Positions 26,233 through 35,405 are shown, counted from the first letter of the stretch. The stretch is 64,000 nt of DNA from Flavobacterium franklandianum (GCF_007097365.1 NZ_VJZR01000004.1:124001-188000), one strand, 5' to 3'. The notes: a model not told the origin generated them from the letters alone. Numbers and translations: made by a program.

Positions 26233-26622
26233 ATGAGTGTGTTTAATTATATTTTTGGGAGTTCTCAGGGACAAAATGATTCCAACAAAAAAATCAATTG
26301 GATTCCCTTGACTTTTATGGGACAATTGGATGAAATTGTGACTTTTTCAAGTCAAAAACCAGTTGTGATTTTCAAGCACAGCACCCGTTGTATCGTTAGC
26401 CGAACTGCTTTGAAACAATTTGAAAACGAGTTTAATTTAGAAGAAGAAGTAGATGCTTATTTTTTGGATTTATTAGAACACAGAGCTATTTCAAATGAAA
26501 TTGCTGCTCGTTTTAATGTTTATCATCAATCGCCACAATTGCTATTGATTAAGGAAGGAAAATCGGTTTATGATGTTTCCCACAGTGATATTGATGCTGG
26601 AGAGTTGAAGGGGAAATTGTAG
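26233..26622 (+). CDS. ytxJ: Bacillithiol-system redox-active protein YtxJ
   Basis: A 129-residue thioredoxin-like protein. Its motif VVIFKHSTRCIVSRTAL carries a single active-site Cys in a CxxS arrangement, the signature of the YtxJ (monothiol bacilliredoxin) family; later SPQLLLIKEGKSVYDVSHSD supplies the cis-Pro strand. The protein is thought to remove bacillithiol from proteins in organisms that use that thiol, which includes many Bacteroidota. It is divergent from clpB, with ~170 bases between them that should hold both promoters. It ends ~120 bases before argH, which faces it. Confidence 0.85.
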   Translation: MSVFNYIFGSSQGQNDSNKKINWIPLTFMGQLDEIVTFSSQKPVVIFKHSTRCIVSRTALKQFENEFNLEEEVDAYFLDLLEHRAISNEIAARFNVYHQSPQLLLIKEGKSVYDVSHSDIDAGELKGKL

Positions 26623-26630
26623 CTGTTTTT

Positions 26631-26727
26631 TGCCACAGATTGGCACAGATTCAAACAGATTTCTTTAATGTATAAAAGCCACGAATTCACGAATTATATT
26701 ATTTTAATTCGTGAATTCGTGGCTTTT
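26631..26727. terminator. Bidirectional terminator plus modular repeat between ytxJ and argH
   Basis: Bases 26674-26696 and 26705-26727 are a perfect 23-base inverted repeat (AAAAGCCACGAATTC start) with an 8-base loop, serving both converging genes. Just before it, 26631-26662 reads three 10-base modules ending CACAGATT or AACAGATT. Within the stem arm the unit CACGAATT is itself doubled. Confidence 0.75.
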
Positions 26728-26745
26728 GAAATTGTAAATAGTTTA

Positions 26746-28026
26746 CTAAAAAGCTTGATTCATCTTCTCTTTGATTTCACCTAAACAAAGGTTGTTGATG
26801 CTTCCTTCGTGAGTATGTTTAGTTTCTTTTGGTGATTGAAAAGTACCGTTTTCCAGTTGTTCCGCAACCGCTTTATAAGCATCTCTAAAAGGCATTCCGG
26901 CAACCACCATTTCGTTTAAAGCATCCACCGTAAACAGGTAATCGTATTTTTTATCAGCCAAGATATTGTCTTTTACCTTGATGTCTTTGATAGAGAAAAT
27001 AGCAATATCCAAACACGCTTTCAGGTTTTGAATCGCCGGAAATAATCCTTCTTTCAACAATTGTAAATCCCTGTGGTATCCGCTTGGCAAATTGTTGGTG
27101 ATGAGCGTAATTTCATAAGGTAGGGCTTGAATCTTGTTGCATTTTCCACGAATCAATTCAAAGACATCTGGGTTTTTCTTGTGAGGCATAATGCTGGAGC
27201 CTGTCGTTAAATGAGCAGGCAAAGTGATGAAATCAAAATTCTGACTCATATACAAACAAATGTCCATCGAAAATTTTGCCAAAGTTGCAGCCACGCTACT
27301 CATCGCAAAAGCAACTGTTTTTTCGGATTTTCCACGGCTCATTTGGGCAGCCACAGAATTGTATTTCAAGGTTTCAAAACCTAATTCTTCCGTAGTAAAT
27401 GTTCTGTTGATAGGGAAGGAGCTTCCGTAACCTGCAGCGGAACCTAATGGATTTTGGTCCACAATTTTCAGGGCAGCGTTCAACATTGTGATGTCGTCAA
27501 TCAAGGTTTCAGCATAAGCAGAAAACCACATTCCGAAAGAGGAAGGCATCGCAATTTGTAAGTGCGTATAACCTGGTAAGAGCACGTTTTGGTGTTTCTC
27601 TGCCGATTCCATCAACAAGTCGAAAAGAGTTCGTACTTGCGATTTAAATTCGGTTACGACATCTTTTAGGTACAAATTAACGTCGACCAAAACTTGGTCA
27701 TTTCGAGAACGTGCCGTGTGGATTTTCTTTCCTGCATCACCTAGTTTTATGGTTAGCAGATATTCAATTTTGGAATGTACATCTTCGAAACTGTCTTCAA
27801 TTTGAAAATCCCCTTTTTCAACTTCGAAGATGATGTCTTCCAAAGCCAAAACCAAAGAAATAGTTTCTGATTCGGTTAAAAGTCCAATTTGCCCCAGCAT
27901 TTTGGCGTGAGCAATAGAACCCAAAGCATCGTATTTTGCCAAAACTAAGTCTAGTTCTCGGTCGTTTCCAACGGTGAAATGTTCTATTTGTTTATCTGTA
28001 GGTATTCCTTTTTCCCAAAGTTTCAT
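26746..28026 (-). CDS. argH: Argininosuccinate lyase
   Basis: A 426-residue member of the fumarase/aspartase superfamily. The signature GSSIMPHKKNPD (near residue 280) holds the flexible active-site loop; TARSRNDQV and the LPGYTHLQ His region are also present. It splits argininosuccinate into arginine and fumarate in the cytoplasm, the last step of arginine synthesis. It is the final gene of the minus-strand arg cluster, 53 bases after argE, with a 20-base palindrome in the gap. Confidence 0.97.
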   Translation of the reverse strand: MKLWEKGIPTDKQIEHFTVGNDRELDLVLAKYDALGSIAHAKMLGQIGLLTESETISLVLALEDIIFEVEKGDFQIEDSFEDVHSKIEYLLTIKLGDAGKKIHTARSRNDQVLVDVNLYLKDVVTEFKSQVRTLFDLLMESAEKHQNVLLPGYTHLQIAMPSSFGMWFSAYAETLIDDITMLNAALKIVDQNPLGSAAGYGSSFPINRTFTTEELGFETLKYNSVAAQMSRGKSEKTVAFAMSSVAATLAKFSMDICLYMSQNFDFITLPAHLTTGSSIMPHKKNPDVFELIRGKCNKIQALPYEITLITNNLPSGYHRDLQLLKEGLFPAIQNLKACLDIAIFSIKDIKVKDNILADKKYDYLFTVDALNEMVVAGMPFRDAYKAVAEQLENGTFQSPKETKHTHEGSINNLCLGEIKEKMNQAF

Positions 28027-28048
28027 AGGTTTATTTTTTATTTTGTAG

Positions 28049-28068
28049 GGACAGCTCGCGAGCTGTCC
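28049..28068. repeat. Perfect 20-base palindrome between argE and argH
   Basis: GGACAGCTCGCGAGCTGTCC is fully self-complementary and much richer in GC than its surroundings. No T-run follows in the direction of transcription, so it is unlikely to be a terminator; an RNA-processing or REP-like role is possible. Confidence 0.6.
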
Positions 28069-28079
28069 GTATGATATAA

Positions 28080-29150
28080 TTATTGTTTCAAGAAATCGCC
28101 AAGTATTTTGATATACAATTGAATGCCTTCTTCTATTTCGTTTACATATATAAATTCGTCTGCCGAGTGGGAACGCAAACTTTCGCCTGGTCCTAATTTC
28201 AAAGATTTACAATACAAAACCGATTGATCGGAAAGGGTAGGAGAGCCATAAGTTGTTCTTCCCAAAGCGATTCCTGCTTGTACCAATCCGTGCGAAACAG
28301 GAATGGACGAAGCATTTAAGTGCATCGAACGTGGTGCAACTTCGGCAGCTATATTTGCTCTTACGGCGTCTAAAATTTCAGTATTGTTGTAGCAATCATT
28401 CACGCGAATATCGACAACCAAATGGCATTCGGCGGGAACGACATTGTGTTGTTTTCCTGCGGTCACTTGGGTTACGGTCATTTTTACAGGACCTAAAACC
28501 TCCGATATTTTCTCGAATTGAAAGGTTTTGAACCATTCAATCACGGGCATTGCATTGTAAATTGGATTGTCTGGATTGTTGTGTGCAGCGTGACTTGCAG
28601 TGCCTTTTACAACTACATCCAAAACCAATAATCCTTTTTCGGCTACCGCCAATTGCATTAATGTGGGTTCGCCAACAATAGCACATTCCAGTTCTGGTAA
28701 ATGTTTCAAAACGCTGTTTAAACCCAGTTTTCCACTGCTTTCTTCCTCTGCCGAAGCTACTACTACAATATTGTAAGGCAGATTTTCAACGGTATAAAAA
28801 TGAGTGAATGTGGCGATTAGTGAAACCAAACAACCTCCAGCATCATTGCTTCCCAAACCAAATAATTTGCCGTCTTCGACAATCGCTTCAAACGGATTTT
28901 TTGTGTAACCTTGGTTGGGTTTCACCGTATCGTGGTGCGAATTGAGTAAAATCGTTGGTTTGGATTTGTCAAAATGTTGATTGTAAGCCCAAATGTTATT
29001 GTTCTCTCTCTCGAAAGGAATGCTATTTTGTGTAAACCAATTTTCAATTAAAAGTGCTGTTTGCTCTTCTTCACTCGAAAATGAAGGTGTTTCAATCAAC
29101 GATTTTAATAAAGCAATGGCTTCTTGAGTAAGGGTTTCTATGTTTTTCAT
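28080..29150 (-). CDS. argE: M20-family N-acyl-ornithine/citrulline deacylase (ArgE-like)
   Basis: A 356-residue zinc-dependent M20 amidohydrolase. Metal-site landmarks are the His in LLNSHHDTVKP, the Asp in GLGSNDAGG, and the Glu pair in VVASAEEESSGK; a dimerisation domain occupies the middle. In this cluster the carbamoyltransferase acts on an acylated ornithine, so the enzyme most likely removes the acyl group from acyl-citrulline, not acyl-ornithine. Its start overlaps the end of argB by 4 bases. Whether the acyl group is acetyl or succinyl is not decided by this sequence. Confidence 0.9.
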   Translation of the reverse strand: MKNIETLTQEAIALLKSLIETPSFSSEEEQTALLIENWFTQNSIPFERENNNIWAYNQHFDKSKPTILLNSHHDTVKPNQGYTKNPFEAIVEDGKLFGLGSNDAGGCLVSLIATFTHFYTVENLPYNIVVVASAEEESSGKLGLNSVLKHLPELECAIVGEPTLMQLAVAEKGLLVLDVVVKGTASHAAHNNPDNPIYNAMPVIEWFKTFQFEKISEVLGPVKMTVTQVTAGKQHNVVPAECHLVVDIRVNDCYNNTEILDAVRANIAAEVAPRSMHLNASSIPVSHGLVQAGIALGRTTYGSPTLSDQSVLYCKSLKLGPGESLRSHSADEFIYVNEIEEGIQLYIKILGDFLKQ

Positions 29151-29932
29151 AAAGTAATTGTAGTATGCAATGCAGCCTTATTTTGTAACATTCGATGATG
29201 ACCAATTTTTATTTTCTGAACACCTTTGGATAAACTATTGAAACAGTTGTCCAATTTTGGAATCATCCCAGAATGAATCGCACCTTCTGCTTTTAATTTT
29301 GCGTAAAGAGCCGAATTGATTTGTTCGATTACCGAATTTTCATCTTCAACATCCGTTAGAACTCCCGATTTTTCGAAGCAATAATTCAAGGTTACTTCAA
29401 AAACTTCCGAGGCGGCAATGGCCAATTCACTGGCGATGGTATCCGCATTGGTATTCAATAATTGACCCTTTTTATCGTGTGTGATGGCACAAAAAACAGG
29501 AACAATTCCAATATTAATCAAGGTTTCCAATAATGATGTATTCACTTTTTGTACATCGCCAACAAAACCGTAATCGATGGTGGGATGGTTTCTTTTGGTG
29601 GATTGAATCAAATTCCCATCGGCACCCGAAAATCCCATTGCATTGGTGTTGTTGGCTTGCAATTGAGCCACTATATTTTTGTTGATTTCACCGGCATAAA
29701 TCATCACGACTACATCGAGCATTGGTTGATCTGTAATTCTGCGTCCATCAATCATTTGAGGAGTCAATCCAATACTTTGCGCCATTTTGGTAGCCGATTT
29801 TCCGCCACCGTGAACGAGAATTTTGTTGCCTTCAATCTTGGAAAAATCGGCCAAGAATTGCGACAATTCCACAGGATTATCAATGATGTTTCCACCAATT
29901 TTGATGATGGATAAAGAGGGTTTATTTGACAT
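29147..29932 (-). CDS. argB: N-acyl-glutamate kinase (ArgB)
   Basis: A 261-residue amino-acid kinase. Features are IIKIGGNIID at the start, the LVHGGGKSATKMA phosphate-binding glycine loop, and the nucleotide region NTNADTIASELAIA; the closing KLDNCFNSLSKGVQKIKIG matches the family. It phosphorylates N-acylglutamate for the reductase ArgC. It lies between argF' (11-base overlap upstream) and argE (4-base overlap downstream), so the three are translationally coupled. Confidence 0.95.
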   Translation of the reverse strand: MSNKPSLSIIKIGGNIIDNPVELSQFLADFSKIEGNKILVHGGGKSATKMAQSIGLTPQMIDGRRITDQPMLDVVVMIYAGEINKNIVAQLQANNTNAMGFSGADGNLIQSTKRNHPTIDYGFVGDVQKVNTSLLETLINIGIVPVFCAITHDKKGQLLNTNADTIASELAIAASEVFEVTLNYCFEKSGVLTDVEDENSVIEQINSALYAKLKAEGAIHSGMIPKLDNCFNSLSKGVQKIKIGHHRMLQNKAALHTTITL

Positions 29933-30872
29933 TTTCTAATATTGTTTGTAATACTAATTGAGCCGAATAGGTTCTGTTATTGGCTTGTTCGATCACAATC
30001 GAATTTTCGCTGTCAATCACTTCATCCGTAACGATTACATTTCTACGAACAGGCAAACAGTGCATAAATTTGGCATTATTGGTCAGTTTCATTTTATCGG
30101 CAGTAACTGTCCAATTTGGATCGGAATTCGTAATCTGACCATATTCTTTGTAATTGCTCCAGTTTTTGGCATAGATAAAATCGGCATTTTCGAAAGCCTT
30201 ATTTTGATCGTATTCGATTTTGGAGTCTTTCGTAATTTCAGGATTCAGTTCGTAGCCTTTTGGATGTGTAATCACAAAATCCATTTCAGTTTGCTTTTGC
30301 ATCATCTCCACAAAAGAATTGGGAACTGCTTGCGGTAAGGCTCTAGGATGTGGCGCCCAAGTTAGAACAACTTTTGGTCTGTGTTCGGTTTTGTGTTCTG
30401 CCATTGTAATCGCATCAGCAAGAGATTGCATCGGATGTCCCGTAGCACTTTCCATATTGACAATTGGCACTGTGGCGTGTTTCAAAAATCCTGAAATTAC
30501 CATTTCGGCATTGTCTTTTTCTTTGTCCACTAATCCCGCAAAAGCTCGGATAGCAATGATGTCTGCATATTGAGAAACTACAGCTGCGGCTTCCTTGATA
30601 TGTTCCGAAGCCCCTTGATTCATAATCGCTCCATCTTCGTATTCCAATGTCCAACCTTCGCTGCCAAAGTTCATCACCATCACGTTCATCCCTAAATTTA
30701 AGGCTGCTTTTTGGGTACTCAAACGCGTTCTCAAACTAGCATTAAAGAACAACATTACTAGTGTTTTGTTCTTACCTAATTTTTTATTTTTAAGCGGATT
30801 CTTTTTGATTTTTAACGCTTGTTTCACCCATTTGTCGAGTGAATCTATGTTTTGTATGGATATAAAGTTCAT
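29922..30872 (-). CDS. argF': N-succinyl/N-acetyl-ornithine carbamoyltransferase (ArgF')
   Basis: A 316-residue carbamoyltransferase of the Bacteroidota acyl-ornithine type. Carbamoyl-phosphate contacts are in FFNASLRTRLST, and the substrate side has NMESATGHPMQSLADA and HCLPVRRN. In the known acetyl enzyme of Xanthomonas a Glu before the EH pair (Glu92) selects N-acetylornithine, and the Bacteroides succinyl enzyme has Pro at the matching site (Pro90). Here the matching residue in NQGASEHIKEA is Ser89, a residue reported to favour N-succinylornithine when placed there. I therefore lean to N-succinylornithine as substrate. This alignment is from memory. Confidence 0.88.
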   Translation of the reverse strand: MNFISIQNIDSLDKWVKQALKIKKNPLKNKKLGKNKTLVMLFFNASLRTRLSTQKAALNLGMNVMVMNFGSEGWTLEYEDGAIMNQGASEHIKEAAAVVSQYADIIAIRAFAGLVDKEKDNAEMVISGFLKHATVPIVNMESATGHPMQSLADAITMAEHKTEHRPKVVLTWAPHPRALPQAVPNSFVEMMQKQTEMDFVITHPKGYELNPEITKDSKIEYDQNKAFENADFIYAKNWSNYKEYGQITNSDPNWTVTADKMKLTNNAKFMHCLPVRRNVIVTDEVIDSENSIVIEQANNRTYSAQLVLQTILENVK

Positions 30873-30903
30873 TTTTTTATGGTTTAATCGGTTATTTGTT
30901 TAA

Positions 30904-30931
30904 TTGCTTAATCGAGTTATCGATTAAGCAA
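30904..30931. repeat. Palindrome between proB and argF'
   Basis: TTGCTTAATCG and CGATTAAGCAA arms enclose a short AGTTAT-type loop. There is no T-run after it on the minus strand, so it is more likely an RNA-stability or repeat element than a terminator. Confidence 0.55.
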
Positions 30932-30940
30932 AACAACATT

Positions 30941-31702
30941 TCATACAATTTTGGTAAATTTAATCTCGTTTTTTAAAGCCTTCAAAATAAAATTATCTTC
31001 CAGTCCGTTGATAATCCAAGTTTCTATATTCGCTGCTTTGGCAATTGCCGCCGAATCAATTTTGGATTGCATTCCGCCGGTTCCGTGAGATGATTTTTTG
31101 TCTCCAATTTCTTTTTGCAATTCAGATAAGTCAGTCACTAACTCAATGGTTTCAGGGACTTCGTTATTAATGGATGCTTTGGTGTAAATTCCGTTGGTAT
31201 TCGTGGCAATTATCAGAATGTCAACGTTCAATAAAACTGCCGTTAAAGCCGCTAATTTATCATTATCACCAAACTGAATTTCGTCCGTGGCAACGGTATC
31301 ATTTTCGTTAATGATTGGAATATAACTATTTTTGACCAAGACGTTTATCGTGTTTACGATATTGACTTTTGTTTGTTTTTTCTCAAAATCAGAATACGAA
31401 AGCAAACATTGGGAAGTTAGCAAACCCAAATCGCTGAAATTTTCGTGGTAAATCCGCATCAAATGAGGCTGACCAATAGAAGCCAAGGCTTGTTTTACAA
31501 AAACATCTTTGTCGTGATTGTCCAGTTTTACAAACTGTTTTGCTGCAGCAATCGCTCCAGAACTCACGATTATAAACTCATATTCGTCTTGTAAAGCGGC
31601 AATTTGCATTCCAATATCCTCAATCTTTCCTCTCGAAATGTGATTGGTTTCTTTGGTGAGCGTGTTGCTTCCGAGCTTTAATAATATTCTTTTTTTTGCC
31701 AT
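30941..31702 (-). CDS. proB: Glutamate 5-kinase, short form
   Basis: A 253-residue amino-acid kinase with LLKLGSNTLT at the start, IIVSSGAIAAAK, ENDTVATDEIQFGDNDKLAA (substrate and nucleotide sites) and GTGGMQSKIDSA. It lacks the C-terminal PUA domain that enterobacterial ProB carries (~370 residues), so it is the short form usual in Bacteroidota. It makes glutamyl-5-phosphate for proline synthesis. The gene sits inside the arginine cluster next to proA, which links proline and arginine production from glutamate. Confidence 0.95.
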   Translation of the reverse strand: MAKKRILLKLGSNTLTKETNHISRGKIEDIGMQIAALQDEYEFIIVSSGAIAAAKQFVKLDNHDKDVFVKQALASIGQPHLMRIYHENFSDLGLLTSQCLLSYSDFEKKQTKVNIVNTINVLVKNSYIPIINENDTVATDEIQFGDNDKLAALTAVLLNVDILIIATNTNGIYTKASINNEVPETIELVTDLSELQKEIGDKKSSHGTGGMQSKIDSAAIAKAANIETWIINGLEDNFILKALKNEIKFTKIV

Positions 31703-31743
31703 TATTTATAAATATCAATCGTCATTATTGATGCAGTATTATG

Positions 31744-31763
31744 AGACGCGATAAATCGCGTCT
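31744..31763. repeat. Palindrome between proA and proB
   Basis: AGACGCGAT and ATCGCGTCT arms with a 2-base loop form a GC-rich hairpin in an otherwise AT-rich 68-base gap. No T-run follows. Confidence 0.55.
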
Positions 31764-31770
31764 GTACATT

Positions 31771-32967
31771 TTATCGGATTTGTCCTTCGCCGTAAATATA
31801 CCATTTATTGGTCACTAAATGTTGCAATCCTATTGGTCCGCGTTGGTGTAATTTATCGGTGCTTATCGCTAATTCTCCTCCCAAACCAAATTGACCGCCA
31901 TCGGTAAAACGAGTTGAAGCGTTTTGATAAACCGCCGCACAATCTACCTGCTCCATAAATTCCTGTGCAATAGCATCATTGGTCGTGATTATCGAAGCCG
32001 AATGTCCGCCACAATATTTGTTGATTTTGGCAATAGCTTCTTTATCCGAATTCACGATTCCGATAACAATTTTATAATTTAAAAACTCTTCGTACCAAAT
32101 TTCTTCATTCGTAATGGCAGGAGCCTGAGTCGCATTTGCGAAAGCAGTATCGCCTAAAACTTCCACCTTGTATTTCTGTAATTCGGTTACCAATTGTTTT
32201 GCAAAATCTTCCCAGTTTTCTAAATTGGAATCAATCAAAACTTTATCCAACGCATTGCAAACGCCGATATTTGTTGTTTTTCCGTTGATGATAATGTCAA
32301 GGGCTTTTTGCAAATCGGCTTCTTTGTTTACATACACAAAATTATTTCCGCGACCGCTAACGATTACGGGACAAGTAGCGTGTTTTTTTGTAAAAGCAAT
32401 CAATTGTTCGCCGCCACGAGGAACGATTAAGTCCACTTTTTGTGTTGGATTTTCCAAGAAAGCTTGGGTTTCGGCACGATTGTAATTCAAATATTCCACC
32501 CAATCTATAGTAATGTCATTTGCTGTTAAGGCTTGGTGCCAAAGAGAAACAATTTTCAAATTCGATAACAAAGATTCTTTTCCGCCTTTCAATAAAATCT
32601 TGTTTCCTGATTTGAAGGCGATTCCACCGGCTTCGACCGTTACATCTGGACGAGATTCGTAAATAATCATTATCGTACCAAAAGCTGCTGTTTTGTTGGT
32701 GATTTTAAGACCGTTGTCGTGTACAAAATGGAATCTTTCCACGCCAACAGGATCTTCTTGGCTCGCCAATTGTTGCATCGACAAAATCATTCCGTCAATT
32801 TTGGCATCATCAACGAGCAAGCGTTTTTCCATAGCCAAATCTTCACCAGAATAATTATTTAAATCCTGTTGATTGATACTTTTAAGGTTGGCTCTTTCTT
32901 GTTCTAGAAGTTCTGCCATTCGGCTTAAAACAGCATTTCTTTTTGCTATGGATAATAATGTGTTCAT
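31771..32967 (-). CDS. proA: Glutamate-5-semialdehyde dehydrogenase (gamma-glutamyl phosphate reductase)
   Basis: I choose the ATG at 32967 (MNTLLSIAKRNAVLSRM), giving 398 residues; the upstream ATG at 32997 adds ten unlikely residues. The protein belongs to the aldehyde dehydrogenase superfamily: YESRPDVTVEAGGIAFKSGN for cofactor binding, GVCNALDKVL with the catalytic Cys, and GGQFGLGGELAISTDKLHQR at the C-terminus. It reduces glutamyl-5-phosphate to the semialdehyde, the step after ProB. It lies directly upstream of proB in the cluster. Confidence 0.95.
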   Translation of the reverse strand: MNTLLSIAKRNAVLSRMAELLEQERANLKSINQQDLNNYSGEDLAMEKRLLVDDAKIDGMILSMQQLASQEDPVGVERFHFVHDNGLKITNKTAAFGTIMIIYESRPDVTVEAGGIAFKSGNKILLKGGKESLLSNLKIVSLWHQALTANDITIDWVEYLNYNRAETQAFLENPTQKVDLIVPRGGEQLIAFTKKHATCPVIVSGRGNNFVYVNKEADLQKALDIIINGKTTNIGVCNALDKVLIDSNLENWEDFAKQLVTELQKYKVEVLGDTAFANATQAPAITNEEIWYEEFLNYKIVIGIVNSDKEAIAKINKYCGGHSASIITTNDAIAQEFMEQVDCAAVYQNASTRFTDGGQFGLGGELAISTDKLHQRGPIGLQHLVTNKWYIYGEGQIR

Positions 32968-32993
32968 TGTTATGATATTTAGTTCCTTGCTCA

Positions 32994-33095
32994 GCAAAGT
33001 CTCCGACTTTGAGGATGTGTTTGAAGGTTTTAAACCTTCATTTTGTATGCGGTCTGAGACCGATTCTCACTTCCGCAAAGTCAGAGACTTTGCGG
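32994..33095. repeat. Row of four hairpins between argD and proA
   Basis: In ~100 bases there are four hairpins in series: 32995-33011 (CAAAGTCTCCGACTTTG), 33022-33040 (TGAAGGTTT and AAACCTTCA), 33051-33061 (GGTCTGAGACC) and 33073-33095 (CCGCAAAGTC and GACTTTGCGG). The first and last share the AAAGTC core and face opposite ways, as in paired REP elements. The first resembles the hairpins at 22.4 and 22.5 kb. Confidence 0.65.
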
Positions 33096-33108
33096 AGCGG
33101 GTTCATTT

Positions 33109-34248
33109 TTATGATTTTAGTTCAACTAATGATTCTTGTAAAGCCACGATAAATGTGTCAATTGCTTCAGTTGTAATCGTTAAAGGAGGTAGAATTCTCA
33201 ATAAGTTTTTATTGTTGGCTCCACCCGTAAAAATATGTTTTTCGATAATCATTTTCTTTCTCAATGCGCTCACGTCAAAATCAAATTCGACTCCCAACAT
33301 CAATCCTCTTCCTTTTACTTTGATGATTTCAGGAATTACTTTGATAGCTTCAAAAAAGTATTCGGATACTTTGTTTGTGTTTTCGATTAAATTTTGTTTT
33401 TCCATCACGTCCAAAACGGCAATACCAGCAGCGCAAGCCAAATGACTTCCGCCAAAAGTAGTTCCTAATAATCCGTAACTCGCTTTGAATTTTGGAGAAA
33501 TTAAAACGCCTCCAATCGGGAAACCGTTCCCCATACCTTTGGCAGTCGTTACGATATCAGGATTGATTCCGTGGTGTTGGTGTGCAAAAAACTTTCCGCT
33601 TCTTCCGTAACCCGATTGTACTTCGTCCAAGATTAAAACCACGTCATTGGCTTTGCAGGATTTTTCCAAAGCTTGAAAGAATTCAGTTGTTCCTTGGTCT
33701 AAACCACCAACTCCTTGAATTGGTTCGATGATTACGGCACAAACATCGCCTTTTTTCAATTCAGCTTCTACCAAGTCAATATGGTTCAACGGCAGGAAAG
33801 TAACGACTTGTTGCGCGTTCAATGGCGCTACAATTTTTTTGTTATCGGTAACCGCGACAGCCGCCGATGTTCTTCCGTGAAACGAATTGTCAAAAGCAAT
33901 TACTCTTGATTTATTGGTATGAAAAGAGGCTACTTTTAAAGCGTTTTCATTGGCTTCAGCCCCAGAACTGCAAAGGAATAGGCTGAAATCAATTAAGCCA
34001 GAAGCTTTTCCTAATTTTTCTGCCAATTCTACTTGTAAGGGATTCAGAATCGCATTCGAGTAAAAACTCAAATTATCCAATTGTGCTTTTACTTTGTCCA
34101 CATAATCCGGTTGGGTATGACCGATAGAAATTACTCCGTGACCAGAGTATAAATCTAAATATTCGATTCCTTTATCGTCTGTAATGGTGCAGTCTAATGC
34201 TTTTACAGGCGTAATAGGATATAATGGGTAAACGTCAAATAAGTTCAT
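33109..34248 (-). CDS. argD: N-acyl-ornithine aminotransferase (class III, PLP)
   Basis: I choose the ATG at 34248 (MNLFDVYPLYPITPV), giving 379 residues; a longer frame from 34293 translates a repeat element and is unlikely. Class III aminotransferase landmarks: LFLCSSGAEANENALK, FDNSFHGRTSAAVA, LILDEVQSGYGRSGKFFA, and the PLP Lys in DIVTTAKGMGNGFPIGG. It converts acylglutamate semialdehyde to acylornithine. It sits between argC and proA. Confidence 0.95.
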   Translation of the reverse strand: MNLFDVYPLYPITPVKALDCTITDDKGIEYLDLYSGHGVISIGHTQPDYVDKVKAQLDNLSFYSNAILNPLQVELAEKLGKASGLIDFSLFLCSSGAEANENALKVASFHTNKSRVIAFDNSFHGRTSAAVAVTDNKKIVAPLNAQQVVTFLPLNHIDLVEAELKKGDVCAVIIEPIQGVGGLDQGTTEFFQALEKSCKANDVVLILDEVQSGYGRSGKFFAHQHHGINPDIVTTAKGMGNGFPIGGVLISPKFKASYGLLGTTFGGSHLACAAGIAVLDVMEKQNLIENTNKVSEYFFEAIKVIPEIIKVKGRGLMLGVEFDFDVSALRKKMIIEKHIFTGGANNKNLLRILPPLTITTEAIDTFIVALQESLVELKS

Positions 34249-34254
34249 TTTTTT

Positions 34255-34370
34255 CCTCCCCCTAACCCCCTCCGAAGGAGGGGGAACTAGCAACGGGGGG
34301 AATTGCTTTTTATATTTATAATTTTATTAGTTGTTCAACTCTCTCCCCTTCGGAGAGGGCTGGGGAGGGG
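34255..34370. repeat. GC-rich inverted elements between argC and argD
   Basis: CCCCCTCCGAAGGAGGGGG near 34265-34284 is a palindrome, and CTCTCCCCTTCGGAGAG near 34341-34357 is another, each flanked by short C- or G-runs (CTAACCCC, CTGGGGAGGGG). Related words on both sides suggest a paired repeat unit with ~55 AT-rich bases between. Confidence 0.6.
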
Positions 34371-34371
34371 A

Positions 34372-35349
34372 TTAAAATCCGCTTGGTTTCAGGTGTAAAC
34401 CTGTGGTTTCTTCGAGTCCAAACATCAAATTCATATTCTGAATGGCTTGTCCTGAAGCTCCTTTTACCAAATTGTCGATTACCGAAGTAATCAAAATCCG
34501 GTTCCCTTTTTTCATTAAACTAATGATACATTTGTTCGTTTGTACCACTTGTTTCATATTGATATCAGTCGTAGTAATGGTTACGAATGGTTGGTCTGCA
34601 TAAAAAGCTTCGTATTTAGCAACCAAATCTTCTAGACTTTCTTCCACTTTAGTGTATAAAGTGGCAAAAATTCCTCTTGTAAAATCGCCTCTGTTGGGAA
34701 CAAAAATCAATTCGTCTCTATAATCTGCTTGCAACTGATTCACGCTTTGGTTGATTTCACCCAAATGCTGGTGATTGAACGCTTTGTAATGTGACATATT
34801 GTTGTTTCTCCAACTGAAATGAGAAGTGGCTGCCAAACCAACTCCAGCTCCAGTACTTCCTGTGGTGGCGTTGATATGCACATCGTCATTTAATAATCCG
34901 TGGGACGCTAATGGCAATAATGCCAATTGAATAGCTGTTGCAAAACAACCTGGATTGGCGATATATTGTGCGCTTTTGATGTCCGTTTTATTCAATTCGG
35001 GCAAGCCGTAAACGAATGATTTTCCGTTAAAGTCTTTGTCTTTTGTTAATCTGAAATCATTGCCTAAATCGATGATTTTGGTAGCATCCGAAAACTGATT
35101 GTCTTCTAAAAACGAAATTGATTTTCCGTGACCTAAACACAAGAACACCAAATTTACGTTTGGATTGATGGTATCGGTAAAATTCATTTCAATATCGCCC
35201 AGCAAATCGTGATGCGCAATAGAAAGTGGTTTTCCCGCATTGGTTGTGCTGTAAACAAAATCTAATTTTGCGTTGGGGTGAAACATAAGAATTCTAATTA
35301 ATTCTCCTGCAGTGTATCCTGAGCCTCCAATTATACCTATTGAAATCAT
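34372..35349 (-). CDS. argC: N-acyl-gamma-glutamyl-phosphate reductase
   Basis: A 325-residue NADPH enzyme: Rossmann start ISIGIIGGSGYTAGELIRIL, the catalytic Cys in YIANPGCFATAIQLALLPL (near residue 137), and HLGEINQSVNQL with the active-site His region. It reduces acylglutamyl phosphate to the semialdehyde for ArgD. It is preceded by a long double palindrome that separates it from argG. Confidence 0.95.
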   Translation of the reverse strand: MISIGIIGGSGYTAGELIRILMFHPNAKLDFVYSTTNAGKPLSIAHHDLLGDIEMNFTDTINPNVNLVFLCLGHGKSISFLEDNQFSDATKIIDLGNDFRLTKDKDFNGKSFVYGLPELNKTDIKSAQYIANPGCFATAIQLALLPLASHGLLNDDVHINATTGSTGAGVGLAATSHFSWRNNNMSHYKAFNHQHLGEINQSVNQLQADYRDELIFVPNRGDFTRGIFATLYTKVEESLEDLVAKYEAFYADQPFVTITTTDINMKQVVQTNKCIISLMKKGNRILITSVIDNLVKGASGQAIQNMNLMFGLEETTGLHLKPSGF

Positions 35350-35405
35350 AATTTTATTTTTTTAAAATAGCTTAATTATTCAGCATACTTTGTTTTTAAT
35401 ACATT

